Notes under the pieces: model-generated
Database searches by the model: none
Seen by the model: the letters and a program-made list of their open reading frames with translations, nothing else
Told to the model about the DNA's origin: nothing
From: Phycisphaerae bacterium
GTDB lineage: Bacteria > Planctomycetota > Phycisphaerae > Sedimentisphaerales > Anaerobacaceae
NCBI GenBank assembly: GCA_012744475.1
Contig: JAAYBV010000102.1
Coordinates: 1 to 44,314 of the forward strand
Direction of reading: 5' to 3'
Length of the DNA: 44,314 bases
Translations under genes and position numbers: made by a program
Shown: piece after piece, positions 23,799-32,888 of the stretch
Layout: every line of letters begins with the position of its first letter
Numbering within the stretch: the stretch's first letter is position 1

Positions 23799-25478
23799 AT
23801 GAGGCAATCGTGTAGAACCTGCGTGTGGCTGCTGGTCGGCGTGGCCGTCTGCGGCTGCGGGCCGGACAAGAAGGAGAGAGACTTGCAACTGTTCGTCACC
23901 AACCATGTCGCCAAGATCAAACCGATCGAGAAAGAGGCGGCCCTGGCCTCATGGAACGCCGCAATCACGGGCGACGCCAACGACTACGACCTTTCCAGCG
24001 AGCTGACACTGCAACTCCGCAGGATCTACAGCAACCCCGACGAGTTCGCCTTCCTCAAGGCGCTCAGGGCGTCGGGTGACATCAGAGACCCGATGCTCGC
24101 GCGGCAGCTCGATGTGCTCTACAACAAGTACCTTACCAACCAGATCGAGCCGGCGCTGCTGGAGAAGATTGTGGCGCTCGGTACGGAGATCGAAAAGCGA
24201 TTCAGCACCTTCCGCGGCGTCATCGACGGAGAGGACGTCACCGACAACGAGATCAAGACCATCCTCAAGGAGCAGACCAATCGTGTCGTCAAGAAGCAGG
24301 CTTGGGAGGCGAGCAAGCAGGTCGGCCAGGCGGTGGCGGCCGATCTGATCCGGCTAGTCAAGCTGCGCAACCAGGCGGCACAAGAGCTCGGCTTCGACAA
24401 CTACCACACGCTCGTGCTGGCCACCGGCGAGCAGGACGTCAACGACCTGGACAGGCTCTTCAACGAGCTGTACGAGCTGACTAACGCGCCTTTCGCCCGG
24501 CTCAAGAGCGAGCTGGACCAGATGCTGGCGGCCCGCAGCGGCATCGCGGTCCAGGAGATGATGCCCTGGGACTATCACGACCCGTTCTTCCAGGAAACGC
24601 CGATGGTCTACAGTCTGGACCTCGATGTCTCCTACAAGGACAAGGACGTCAGGGAGTTGGCCAAGGCGTTCTACGCCGGCGTCGGGCTGCCGGTCGACGC
24701 GATCCTGGCGCGGAGCGACCTCTACGAGAAGGAGGGCAAGAACCAGCACGCCTTCTGCACCGACATCGACCGGGAAGGCGACGTCCGCATCCTGTGCAAC
24801 CTGGTGAACAACGAGACGTGGATGGAGACGCTGCTGCACGAATTGGGTCATGGCGTCTACGATCTGTACCATGACCCGGAGGTGCCCTACCTGCTGCGCG
24901 AGCCCGCCCACGCGTTCACCACCGAGGCGATCGCCATGCTGTTCGGCCGGCTCAGCCGCGATCCCGCCTGGATGCAGGCGATGCTGAACCTCTCGGACCG
25001 GCAAAGGGCGGAGATCGCCGCCGTCAGCGACAAGTACGCTCAGCTCAAGCAGTTGATTTTCGCGCGATGGGCCATGGTGATGTACTTCTTCGAGAAGCAG
25101 CTTTACGCCGATCCGGATCAGGACCTCGATGCGCTATGGTGGGACCTGGTCGAGAAGTACCAGCTTGTCCAGCGTCCGCCGCGACGGCACGAGCCGGACT
25201 GGGCCGCCAAAATCCACTTCACCATCGCGCCGTGCTACTACCACAATTACATGCTCGGCGAGCTGGTGGCCTCGCAACTGCACCATCATCTTGTTCACAA
25301 AGTGCTCAAGCTCGATGCCGCAGACACGGTAAGCTACGTGGGCAAGCCGAAGGTGGGCAGGTTCCTCAAGAAGAAGGTCTTCGAGGCCGGTGACGTTTAC
25401 CCGTGGAACACCATGATCGAGCGCGCCACAGGCGAGCCGCTCAGCCCCAGGTATTTTGTCGAACAGTTCGTGAAATAG
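23799..25478 (+). CDS. Lipoprotein zinc metallopeptidase of the M2/M3 (HExxH gluzincin) type
   Basis: The 559-residue product begins with a lipoprotein-type signal (MRQSCRTCVWLLVGVAVCGC), probably lipidated at the Cys in VCGC. The rest is mostly helical, as in peptidyl-dipeptidase A and oligopeptidase F. The zinc site is HELGH (347-351), with Glu376 in FTTEAIAMLFG as likely third ligand 29 residues on. A conserved C-terminal block, FTIAPCYYHNYMLGELVASQ, follows. M2 and M3 cannot be told apart by eye; I lean to an M2-like enzyme. Family members trim oligopeptides, often by removing C-terminal dipeptides. ATG 23799 follows AAGGGAG; an earlier in-frame ATG (23682) would include the repeat and is rejected. 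Next to tricorn and OPT genes, it probably degrades peptides in the periplasm. Confidence 0.82.
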   Translation: MRQSCRTCVWLLVGVAVCGCGPDKKERDLQLFVTNHVAKIKPIEKEAALASWNAAITGDANDYDLSSELTLQLRRIYSNPDEFAFLKALRASGDIRDPMLARQLDVLYNKYLTNQIEPALLEKIVALGTEIEKRFSTFRGVIDGEDVTDNEIKTILKEQTNRVVKKQAWEASKQVGQAVAADLIRLVKLRNQAAQELGFDNYHTLVLATGEQDVNDLDRLFNELYELTNAPFARLKSELDQMLAARSGIAVQEMMPWDYHDPFFQETPMVYSLDLDVSYKDKDVRELAKAFYAGVGLPVDAILARSDLYEKEGKNQHAFCTDIDREGDVRILCNLVNNETWMETLLHELGHGVYDLYHDPEVPYLLREPAHAFTTEAIAMLFGRLSRDPAWMQAMLNLSDRQRAEIAAVSDKYAQLKQLIFARWAMVMYFFEKQLYADPDQDLDALWWDLVEKYQLVQRPPRRHEPDWAAKIHFTIAPCYYHNYMLGELVASQLHHHLVHKVLKLDAADTVSYVGKPKVGRFLKKKVFEAGDVYPWNTMIERATGEPLSPRYFVEQFVK

Positions 25479-25509
25479 GCCCTCTATAGGTTGATTCTCG
25501 GGAGACACG

Positions 25510-27657
25510 ATGAACGACGCCAACAACGCACCAAAGGAATTGACGATCCGGGTCCTTCTCTTCGGCGTGGTGCTGTCGATGGTTCTTTCAGCGGCCAACG
25601 CCTACCTGGGACTGTTCGCCGGGATGACCGTCTCGGCCGCTATTCCCGCGGCGGTGATGGCGCTGGGGATCATGCGGTTCTTCAAGACCAGCACGATCTA
25701 CGAGTGCAACCTGATCGGCACGTGCGCCTCAGCGGGCGAGTCGCTCGCCGCCGGAGTGATCTTCACGCTGCCGGCGCTGCTGTTGATCGGTTTCTGGGAC
25801 CAGTTCAGCTACTTCTGGGTGGCTGTGATTGCCGGCTTCGGCGGTCTGCTGGGCGTGCTGTTCACGATTCCGCTGCGTCGCTCCCTGATCATCGAGCAGA
25901 AGCTCCAATTCCCCGAGGGTGTCGCCACCGCCAAGGTGCTGGAGACCGGGCGCACGGACGCTTCCGGCATCCGGTACATCGTCAACGCGGCCCTGGCGGG
26001 CGGGCTGTTCAAGGTCGGCGCCAACGCCCTGGGCATCTGGCCCGAGATCATGCAGGGCGCCCGGCGGATGGGCGGCTCCATCGCGTACTTCGGCTCGAAC
26101 CTCAGTCCGGCCCTGCTGTCGGTCGGGTACATCGTCGGCCTGAACATCGCCGTGCTGATCTTCGTGGGCGGTGCGCTCAACTGGTTCGTCGCCATCCCGG
26201 TCGTGGCCGCCAAGAGCGAGTGGCCCACGTACCAGCTTCTGAACCAGAGTGTCCCTGCCGGTTGGGATACGTCGAACGCCAGGTATGGAATCATCGATCC
26301 GAACGATGCCGCCGCCTGGGACAGCCGCGCCAGCGAGCCGCGTGTCTGGGATTCGTTCGTGCTCCAGACCAGGGTCGCCGATCCCAATGCGTCGGTCGAA
26401 GACGTCAACGACGTGCGGAAGCACAACGATGCGATCCTGGCCAAACTGGGCCAGCCCGTCACGGCGCTGGAGTACGCGCAGCGGACCTGGTCCAAGCGGA
26501 CTCGCTTCCTCGGCGTCGGAGGCATGCTCGTGGGCGGGCTCTGGACGATATTCCACCTGCGAAAGTCCCTCGTCAGCGGCATGGCCAGCGGATTGCGGGC
26601 CTATAAGAAGATCAAGGAGGGCACAGGCTCCGTGGAGCGAACGGAGAGGGACCTGCCGATGCAATGGATCATCTTCCTGATCATCGCCTCCGTCGTTCCG
26701 TTGTTTATGGTCTACCAGCACTACGTCCAGCAGGTGCACATCTCACTCGTGATGGCGCTGGTCATGCTGGCCACGGGCTTTTTGTTTGCCGCCGTGGCGG
26801 GGTACATGGCCGGCCTGGTCGGTTCATCGAACAATCCCATCTCCGGCGTCACCGTCTCGACGGTGCTGGTCTCATCCCTGCTGCTGGTGCTGCTCATGGG
26901 CAAGGCGGCCGAGAACGGCCCGGCCGCCGCGATCATCGTCGGCGCGGTCATCTGCTGCGCCGCCGCCATCGCCGGCGACGTGATGCAGGACCTCAAGTGC
27001 GGCCGCCTCGTCGGCACCACCCCGTGGAAACAGCAGGTCATGGAGATGGTCGGGACCGTCGCGGGCGCGCTCATCATCGGTCCGGTGCTCATTCTGCTCC
27101 AGGGCGCATATGGCTTCGCAGGCATGAAAGACGCCGGCTCCAAGGCGCTCTCCTCGCCTCAGGCCAATCTGATGGCCTCGGTGGCCAAGGGCGTCTTCGA
27201 GGGAGGACTGCCCTGGGCGTACCTGATCGTGGGGATGGGCATTGCCGTGGGCATCATCATCCTGGATCAATACCTGCAAGCGCGCAAGTACCCGTTCCGG
27301 ACCCCGGTTCTGGCGGTCGCCATCGGGTTCTACCTGCCGTTCCAGTTGTCGGTGCCGATCTTCATCGGCGGCCTTGTCAGCCTGGCGGTCAAGGCATATC
27401 ACAAGCGCAATCGCAGCGACAGCGCCGCGGTCGACGGGTCCGAACGCCGGGGCCTGTTGATGGCCTCCGGCCTGATCACCGGCGAAGCCTTGATGGGCAT
27501 TCTCGTCGCCATTCCTATCGTGATCGCCAAGCAGCGAGGCATTGAAATGCCCCTGTGGGAGGGCATGGTCCCTCTGGGCGGCCTCATCGGCGTGATCCTC
27601 CTGGCGTTCGTCACCATTTGGCTCTACGTGACGACGGTCAGAGAACCACAGAGCTAA
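25510..27657 (+). CDS. OPT-family oligopeptide transporter
   Basis: A 715-residue inner-membrane protein with about 14-16 hydrophobic helices. OPT hallmarks are visible: AANAYLGLFAGMTVSAAIPA at the N-terminus, KTSTIYECNLIGTCASAGES, QKLQFPEGVATAKVLETG, then GSSNNPISGVTVSTVLVSSL and GDVMQDLKCGRLVGTTPWKQ. OPT proteins take up oligopeptides or metal chelates. The neighbours favour peptides. GGGAG lies six bases upstream of ATG 25510. The gene is 31 bases after the peptidase gene and 25 before the M20 dipeptidase gene. All four plus-strand genes (20.3-29.0 kb) are likely one operon. A soluble stretch of about 100 residues between helices (about 230-330: VPAGWDTSNARYGIIDPNDA) may face the periplasm. 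Confidence 0.9.
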   Translation: MNDANNAPKELTIRVLLFGVVLSMVLSAANAYLGLFAGMTVSAAIPAAVMALGIMRFFKTSTIYECNLIGTCASAGESLAAGVIFTLPALLLIGFWDQFSYFWVAVIAGFGGLLGVLFTIPLRRSLIIEQKLQFPEGVATAKVLETGRTDASGIRYIVNAALAGGLFKVGANALGIWPEIMQGARRMGGSIAYFGSNLSPALLSVGYIVGLNIAVLIFVGGALNWFVAIPVVAAKSEWPTYQLLNQSVPAGWDTSNARYGIIDPNDAAAWDSRASEPRVWDSFVLQTRVADPNASVEDVNDVRKHNDAILAKLGQPVTALEYAQRTWSKRTRFLGVGGMLVGGLWTIFHLRKSLVSGMASGLRAYKKIKEGTGSVERTERDLPMQWIIFLIIASVVPLFMVYQHYVQQVHISLVMALVMLATGFLFAAVAGYMAGLVGSSNNPISGVTVSTVLVSSLLLVLLMGKAAENGPAAAIIVGAVICCAAAIAGDVMQDLKCGRLVGTTPWKQQVMEMVGTVAGALIIGPVLILLQGAYGFAGMKDAGSKALSSPQANLMASVAKGVFEGGLPWAYLIVGMGIAVGIIILDQYLQARKYPFRTPVLAVAIGFYLPFQLSVPIFIGGLVSLAVKAYHKRNRSDSAAVDGSERRGLLMASGLITGEALMGILVAIPIVIAKQRGIEMPLWEGMVPLGGLIGVILLAFVTIWLYVTTVREPQS

Positions 27658-27682
27658 CCGATAGCAGAAAGGATTCAGTCCC

Positions 27683-29038
27683 ATGGCAGATCGAGCCGAA
27701 GCGCACATTGACGCGAACCAGTCGCGCTTCATCGAAGAACTCAAGCAGTTCATGCGGTTTCCCTCCGTCAGCGCGCAGCGGGCGCGCGATAAGGACACCC
27801 GCGCGTGCGCCGAGTGGCTGGTGGAGCACTTCCGCAAGCTGGGCCTCGAGGCGCAGCTTATCGACATCGGAGGCCAGCCCATCGTGCGTGCGGCGGCCAA
27901 GGGCAAGAAGTCCCGTCGCGTGCTGATCTACGGGCACTACGACGTGCAGCCGGAGGATCCGCTGGCGGAATGGAAAACGCCGCCGTTCGAGCCGACGATC
28001 CGCGACGGCATCTTGTACGGCCGGGGCGCGACGGACGACAAAGGCCAGGTCTTTGCCCATATCAAGGCGATCGAGAGCCTGCTGGCCACCGAGGGCGAGC
28101 TTCCCTGTGAAGTGATGTTTCTGCTCGAAGGCGAGGAGGAGTCCGGCGGGGATGCGCTGCCGCGCTATGTCAGGCAGGCACGGGAAGAGTTGGCCTGCGA
28201 CGCCGTGGTCATTTCCGACAGCACGATGTACGACGCGAACACGCCGGCCATCACGAACGGCCTGCGAGGCATCTTCACCTTCGAGTTCACCGTCAAAGGA
28301 CCCAGCAGCGACGTCCATTCCGGCGCCTACGGCGGCGCTATCGCCAATCCGGCGATGGTCGTGGCTCAGATCCTGGCGGCCTGCGTGTCGCCCGAGGGCA
28401 AGGTCCTGGTTCCGCATTTCTACGACGACGTCGCGCCGCTGGAAGACTGGGAGCGCGAGAACTTCCGCAAGCTGGGGTTCGACGACCAAGCCTTGGCTCG
28501 CGAGCTGAGTATCCCGCGTCTGCACGGCGAGGCCGGCTACAGCACATTGGAGCGGCTGTGGGCCCGTCCCACGTTCGAGGTCAACGGCGTTCTCGGCGGC
28601 TATCAGGGCCAGGGCGCCAAGACGATCATCCCGGCCAGCGCCACCGCCAAGGTCAGCGTGCGGCTGGTGCCGCATCAGGACCCGGCCAGGATTCGCGATC
28701 TGGTCTTCGAGCACATCCGTGGCGTCTGCCCGGACACGGTCCGCCTGGAGATTCCGGGCTGCGCCATGAGCCCGCCGGTGTTGTTCGACGTGAACACGCC
28801 GGTCATCCGCGCCGCCCAGGAGGCCCTTCGCAAAGGCTTCGGCCGCGAAGCGGTCTTCATCCGTTGCGGCGGGTCCATCCCAGTCGTCAGCACCTTCGTC
28901 GAGCAGTTGCGCTGCCCCGTCGTGCTCATGGGCTTCGGTCTCGACAGCGACCACCCGCACGGCCCCAACGAACATTTCAGCCTCGACAGCTTCATTCGCG
29001 GCGCCAAAGCCGCCGTCCACCTGCTCCGCGCCATTTGA
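27683..29038 (+). CDS. M20-family zinc dipeptidase
   Basis: The 451-residue protein has no export signal, so it should be cytosolic. All M20 metal and catalytic motifs are present: GHYDVQP (first His ligand and catalytic Asp), GRGATDDKG (bridging Asp), LEGEEESGG (catalytic and metal Glu), SDSTMYD and HGPNEHFSLD (last His). The dimerisation domain contains DVHSGAYGG and LGGYQGQGAKTIIPASATAK, as in CNDP/PepV-like dipeptidases. It should hydrolyse di- and short peptides brought in by the OPT or POT transporter. AAAGGA lies nine bases upstream of the ATG. It ends the peptide gene group; no clear terminator was seen. Confidence 0.92.
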   Translation: MADRAEAHIDANQSRFIEELKQFMRFPSVSAQRARDKDTRACAEWLVEHFRKLGLEAQLIDIGGQPIVRAAAKGKKSRRVLIYGHYDVQPEDPLAEWKTPPFEPTIRDGILYGRGATDDKGQVFAHIKAIESLLATEGELPCEVMFLLEGEEESGGDALPRYVRQAREELACDAVVISDSTMYDANTPAITNGLRGIFTFEFTVKGPSSDVHSGAYGGAIANPAMVVAQILAACVSPEGKVLVPHFYDDVAPLEDWERENFRKLGFDDQALARELSIPRLHGEAGYSTLERLWARPTFEVNGVLGGYQGQGAKTIIPASATAKVSVRLVPHQDPARIRDLVFEHIRGVCPDTVRLEIPGCAMSPPVLFDVNTPVIRAAQEALRKGFGREAVFIRCGGSIPVVSTFVEQLRCPVVLMGFGLDSDHPHGPNEHFSLDSFIRGAKAAVHLLRAI

Positions 29039-29536
29039 GAAGAGCCTTGGTGCCAGGCATCTAACGTCGATCATGGGGTGGGGCCGCATCGTGAGGCATG
29101 CATTATCGGAACCTCCGGTGGTGGTCTTGCGCGCGTTTTGCCCCCTGGAGGACCGTCGGCGGCCAATAATCTGTGAACGCGGGACACTGGAACATGAGGC
29201 AGTCGCGGCTTTGTTTGCTATGGTTTATGTGGGGGGAAAGGGGGGCACTTATAGGTGGGCCGAAGCGACGGCTTTCGGACGAGCCGAGGTGCCCCCTGCC
29301 CCTTTCCACCGATTGGCTCACGCCCATCGCGAACACAGTGATTTGTGTGTTGTACCCCATCCGGTTTGCCCCAGCTTGTCAATCTATCCTACCTGCAATC
29401 GGCCCCGCTGAAACCGGGACCATCTCACTCGTGCAGCCGTAACTTTCGCAGAATGCACAGGTTGCAGGGACAGGGGGTGGTTCGGTAGAATACGTGCCGT
29501 GGCTCGTTTGAATCACCGCAAGTTCAGGAGAGACAC
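29039..29536. other. Gene-free stretch with an imperfect palindrome and promoter
   Basis: Open frames here (up to 112 codons) resemble nothing. GGAAAGGGGGGCAC (29235-29248) pairs with GTGCCCCCTGCCCCTTTCC (29289-29307) with a bulge, and CCGAA/TTTCGG pairs inside, giving a 73-base hairpin element. A promoter for the next gene lies at 29462-29491. Nothing else was recognised. Confidence 0.5.
29462..29491 (+). promoter_or_regulatory. Candidate promoter for the DUF362 gene
   Basis: TTGCAG (29462-29467), an 18-base spacer and TAGAAT (29486-29491; 5 of 6) precede ATG 29537, giving a leader of about 40 bases. The -10 hexamer is the same as at 11788. Confidence 0.55.
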
Positions 29537-30610
29537 ATGACGGGGCAGCGGCAAGTCAATCGTCGTCAGATTCTCAGCGGGTTTGGAGCTGGAGCGGTCG
29601 CGGCCGCCCTGGGGCCGTGGGGCGTCAAAGGCCGGGTGGTTCTGGCTCAATCTCAGATCGACCAGGCGCAAGTGGTTGGCGGGAAGTTGTTTGCGCGATC
29701 GGCTCCGCCCGCCAGGATTGGCTTGGTCAAGGGCAACGACCGGCGGGACATCGTCTATCAGGCCCTCAAGCACATTGAGGACGAGGTTCTGGCCTCAATC
29801 GGCGACAAGAAGATCCTGATTAAGCCCAATTTCGTCAGCACGCGTCGCGATCTGTGCGCGACGCACGTCGATGCGGTGCGCGGGATTCTCGATTTTCTCA
29901 CGCCCCATCATAAAGGGCAGATCATGATCGGCGAGTCGACCGCCTTCGGGGGCGGGACGCACGAAGGCTACGTCAACTACGGGTACCTGGCCCTGGAGAA
30001 GGAGTATAACGTCAAGCTGATCGATCTGAACGAGCAGCCGTGGGTGTATCGCTACGTCTTTGGCAAAGGACACAAGCCCACGCCGATCCGCATCATCTCG
30101 ACGTTCCTTGACCGGGACACCTACGTCATTTCGGCCGCCAGGATGAAGACGCACGACCGGGCGGTGACGACGCTGTCGCTCAAGAACGTCCTGCTGGCGG
30201 CGCCGCTGAACGACTACAAGACCAACGACAAATGGCTGACACATGCGGAGTACAACTTCTCACCCAAGGCACTGCTGCACTTCAACATGTTTCACCTGGC
30301 CCAGGAGATCTATCCTGACCTGGGGGTGATCGATGGATTCGTGGCGATGGAGGGCAACGGCCCCGTGGGCGGCACGCCGGTGGACGCGCGGGTGGCGCTG
30401 GCCAGCCTCGACCCGTTGGCGCTCGATGTGCTGACCACGAAACTGATGGGCTTTGACCCCGGCAAGATCATGTACCTGACGTCGCTGGCCGAGGCGGGGA
30501 TGGGACAGGGCGACCTTTCGAAGGTCACGGTCCTGGGCACGCCGGCCGAGGAGTGTCAGTTTCGCTTCAAGCCTCACGAGAGGCTTATCGAGCCTTACGG
30601 CTTGAGCTGA
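29537..30610 (+). CDS. Tat-exported DUF362 domain protein
   Basis: The 357-residue product starts with a twin-arginine signal (VNRRQILSGFGAGAVAAALG), so it is probably folded before export. The body matches DUF362: ARIGLVKGNDRRDIVYQAL, DKKILIKPNFVSTRRDLCAT, MIGESTAFGG, RMKTHDRAVTTLSLKNVL, GVIDGFVAMEGNGPVGG and ALASLDPLALDVLTTKLMGF. DUF362 proteins often carry 4Fe-4S clusters, but no CxxCxxC run is present here. The biochemical function of the family is not settled. AGGAGAG precedes the ATG. The next gene begins 15 bases after the stop, so the two are likely cotranscribed. Confidence 0.85.
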   Translation: MTGQRQVNRRQILSGFGAGAVAAALGPWGVKGRVVLAQSQIDQAQVVGGKLFARSAPPARIGLVKGNDRRDIVYQALKHIEDEVLASIGDKKILIKPNFVSTRRDLCATHVDAVRGILDFLTPHHKGQIMIGESTAFGGGTHEGYVNYGYLALEKEYNVKLIDLNEQPWVYRYVFGKGHKPTPIRIISTFLDRDTYVISAARMKTHDRAVTTLSLKNVLLAAPLNDYKTNDKWLTHAEYNFSPKALLHFNMFHLAQEIYPDLGVIDGFVAMEGNGPVGGTPVDARVALASLDPLALDVLTTKLMGFDPGKIMYLTSLAEAGMGQGDLSKVTVLGTPAEECQFRFKPHERLIEPYGLS

Positions 30611-30625
30611 GCGGAAAGGGCGGTT

Positions 30626-32869
30626 ATGCAGGGGATGGAGGACCGGGGACCGCTGGGACATGACGGCCGGAACCTTGCTCTGCTCATCGTCCTGGCGCTC
30701 GTCCTGGGAATCTACCTGGCGATTGTCAACCCGTGTATCTCCAGAGATGGTGTCCTCTATATCAACATGGCGAGGACCCTCTCGCACGATCCCCTGCGCA
30801 CGGCACAGACGTATCCCGCCGGCTATCCGTTTCTGCTGCATGCCGCCCATTGGGTCGGGGTCCTGTTCGGGGCCGGTGATACGCCCATGGCGTGGGTCAT
30901 TCCATCGCTGGCGGTGACGCTTCTGCTGCGGCTGTTGGCGCTGATACCGCTGTATCTTCTCAGCCGGATGCTGGTGGGCGCGCGAAGGGGTTTCTGGGCT
31001 GTCCTGATCCTGATCGTCTTGCCGTATCCGGCCCACAACGGCAGCGACGTGCTGCGGGAATGGCCGTTTCTGTTCTTCCTGGCCCTGGGTGTCTGGCTCA
31101 CGTTTCTGGCCTTTCGCCGCCGGCAATGGTGGCTGTTCGGGCTGATCGGTCTCGACGCGGGACTGGGGTATCTGATCCGCCCGGAATGTGCCCAACTGGT
31201 TGTCTACGCCCTCATCGGTCTGGCGGTCGTCCTGGTGACACTGCGGTCTCAGTGTCCGCCCGAACCGCGGCTTTGTGCGCGGGCCTTGGTCGGGGCCGCC
31301 GTTCTCCTGCTCCTGGGTTTCGCGATTCCGGCCGCGCCTTATGTAACCTGGGCCGGACTGCCGACCGCTCGGAAGCTGGACCCTCCTGAGTTCAACCGCG
31401 CGCCGGTCATCGCGTCTGTCGGCGGTCGGAGCGTACACTACGAGCCGCTGCAATTCGAGGTTGCCGCCGGAGCGCTTCTTGAAATGCCGATCGAAGCATT
31501 CGATCCCGACGGTAACGCGATGACGTATTCCGTTGTCGCGGCACCGGTCGGCACGCGGCCTGTGTATCGTCTCCGATTGAGCGGAACGGGCGACAGTCTT
31601 TGGACAATCTCTGACCGCCAGAAGAGCCTGCTCTTGACTCGCTACCGCCCGGGCGTGTGGGAGTACGATGGCATCGCCGGTTACGTCTACGCCGAGCCGA
31701 ACGCGACAGAGGGGCTCTTGCCGGTCTATGGTTTCTGGTCGCCGGTGCTCAACAGGCATTTCTACACGCTCTCCGAATCGGAGCGAAAGGCGGTAGTCCA
31801 GGGCGAACCACAGAACCAATGGCAGAGCGAGGGTGTGGCGTTCTACGCCTTCGGCGAGGCCCGCCCGCTGGCCGACGCCATCGCCGTCTATCGGTTCCGC
31901 GATCGAGCAGGTGAGCGCACGTGGGCCATCGAAGGCGACGGGGACCTGGTGCGCGAGGCCTTCGCATGGTACGCCCATGCGGGCTCGGCGCCTCCGGCCG
32001 GGCTGACTGTGGACGGCAATCTCGTTCGGTGGCGTCCGCGACCGGACCAGCGGGGCATCCACCAACTGAACCTCATTGTGGACGACGGACATCTGCAAAG
32101 TGGCCAGTTGGTTCAGATCGAGGTGGGCGATACCCGGCCGATGCACGCGGGTGTGCTGGCGGCAGACGGCCCCGGCCGCCTGGCGGCGTTTGTGCACGTG
32201 GCGAACTTGATCTTTCGCAGTATCAGCGACAACCTGATGCAGTACTTCCTGGCGCCCTTGTGCATAGGCTTCTGGTATCGGCTGCGCCGCGAGGCCGGAG
32301 CGTATGAGCGGGCGTTGATGATCGCCATCGTCTCTGTGAACATCCTGCTGATGCTCGGCCGGTACTTGTGGATCCAGCCGGTCGTGAGCAGCCGCTACAG
32401 CCTCGGACTGGTCGCCCTGACCATCGCCTACGTGCCGGTGGGCCTGGACGTGATCGCCCAATGGCTTGCCAGATTCACCTCGGGCCACGGCGCGCAGGCG
32501 TCGGGCGAGCGAGCGCTGCAACGGCGCTGGTTCTGCCTGCTGCTCGCGATCGGCGTGGGAGTCTGTGTTCCAAAACTCCTGTCACCTGGGGACGACAAAG
32601 ACCGGGCCTTGCTCGCGGCGGCCCGTTGGCTCCGGCACAACACCACGGCCGACGAGGTGATCGCGGCGGCCGACCGCCGTATCGGTTTCTACGCCGAGCG
32701 GACGCAGGTGCCCTACGAACAGTCCGTCGATCTGCGGGAGGTGGATCACATCGTGACGGTGTCGCGTTCCGACGAACCCGACGCCGTGGCGTCGGGTTGG
32801 GTCCCCGTGTTTTCTATCCCGTTCAGATCCGACGGCGAAAGCCGACTGATGATCCTCAGACGCCCGTGA
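30626..32869 (+). CDS. PMT/GT39-like membrane glycosyltransferase with inserted cadherin-like/DUF5648-like periplasmic module
   Basis: The 747-residue product opens with about six to seven membrane helices. Helix 1 is followed by a PMT-like loop (CISRDGVLYINMARTLSHDP, then TYPAGYPFLL), where the acidic residue is expected to be catalytic. A soluble block of about 245 residues (256-501) comes next, then further helices (520-605 and 633-652) and a C-terminal soluble part (TADEVIAAADRRIGFYAERT). The soluble block starts as a cadherin-like Ig domain (FDPDGNAMTYSVVAAP) and finishes as one (APPAGLTVDGNLVRWRP, LNLIVDDGHLQSGQLVQIEV). In between (about 313-452) lie three repeats of the DUF5648 type (VYGFWSPVLNRHFYTLSESE, WQSEGVAFYAF). 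The donor and target are unknown. It may modify exported or surface molecules. It ends only 19 bases from the convergent GT2 gene. Confidence 0.72.
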   Translation: MQGMEDRGPLGHDGRNLALLIVLALVLGIYLAIVNPCISRDGVLYINMARTLSHDPLRTAQTYPAGYPFLLHAAHWVGVLFGAGDTPMAWVIPSLAVTLLLRLLALIPLYLLSRMLVGARRGFWAVLILIVLPYPAHNGSDVLREWPFLFFLALGVWLTFLAFRRRQWWLFGLIGLDAGLGYLIRPECAQLVVYALIGLAVVLVTLRSQCPPEPRLCARALVGAAVLLLLGFAIPAAPYVTWAGLPTARKLDPPEFNRAPVIASVGGRSVHYEPLQFEVAAGALLEMPIEAFDPDGNAMTYSVVAAPVGTRPVYRLRLSGTGDSLWTISDRQKSLLLTRYRPGVWEYDGIAGYVYAEPNATEGLLPVYGFWSPVLNRHFYTLSESERKAVVQGEPQNQWQSEGVAFYAFGEARPLADAIAVYRFRDRAGERTWAIEGDGDLVREAFAWYAHAGSAPPAGLTVDGNLVRWRPRPDQRGIHQLNLIVDDGHLQSGQLVQIEVGDTRPMHAGVLAADGPGRLAAFVHVANLIFRSISDNLMQYFLAPLCIGFWYRLRREAGAYERALMIAIVSVNILLMLGRYLWIQPVVSSRYSLGLVALTIAYVPVGLDVIAQWLARFTSGHGAQASGERALQRRWFCLLLAIGVGVCVPKLLSPGDDKDRALLAAARWLRHNTTADEVIAAADRRIGFYAERTQVPYEQSVDLREVDHIVTVSRSDEPDAVASGWVPVFSIPFRSDGESRLMILRRP

Positions 32870-32888
32870 TGATGCGTTTGCCGGCTCG

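Noticed and set aside
29073-29411. Possible 112-codon gene in the gap before the DUF362 gene
   Set aside because: No ribosome binding site, no recognisable motif, and it crosses the palindrome at 29235-29307.
30260-32521. Long open frame of 753 codons on the minus strand
   Set aside because: It runs antisense to the DUF362 and membrane-protein genes. Its composition is a Gln/Arg/His shadow, with no domain or signal.
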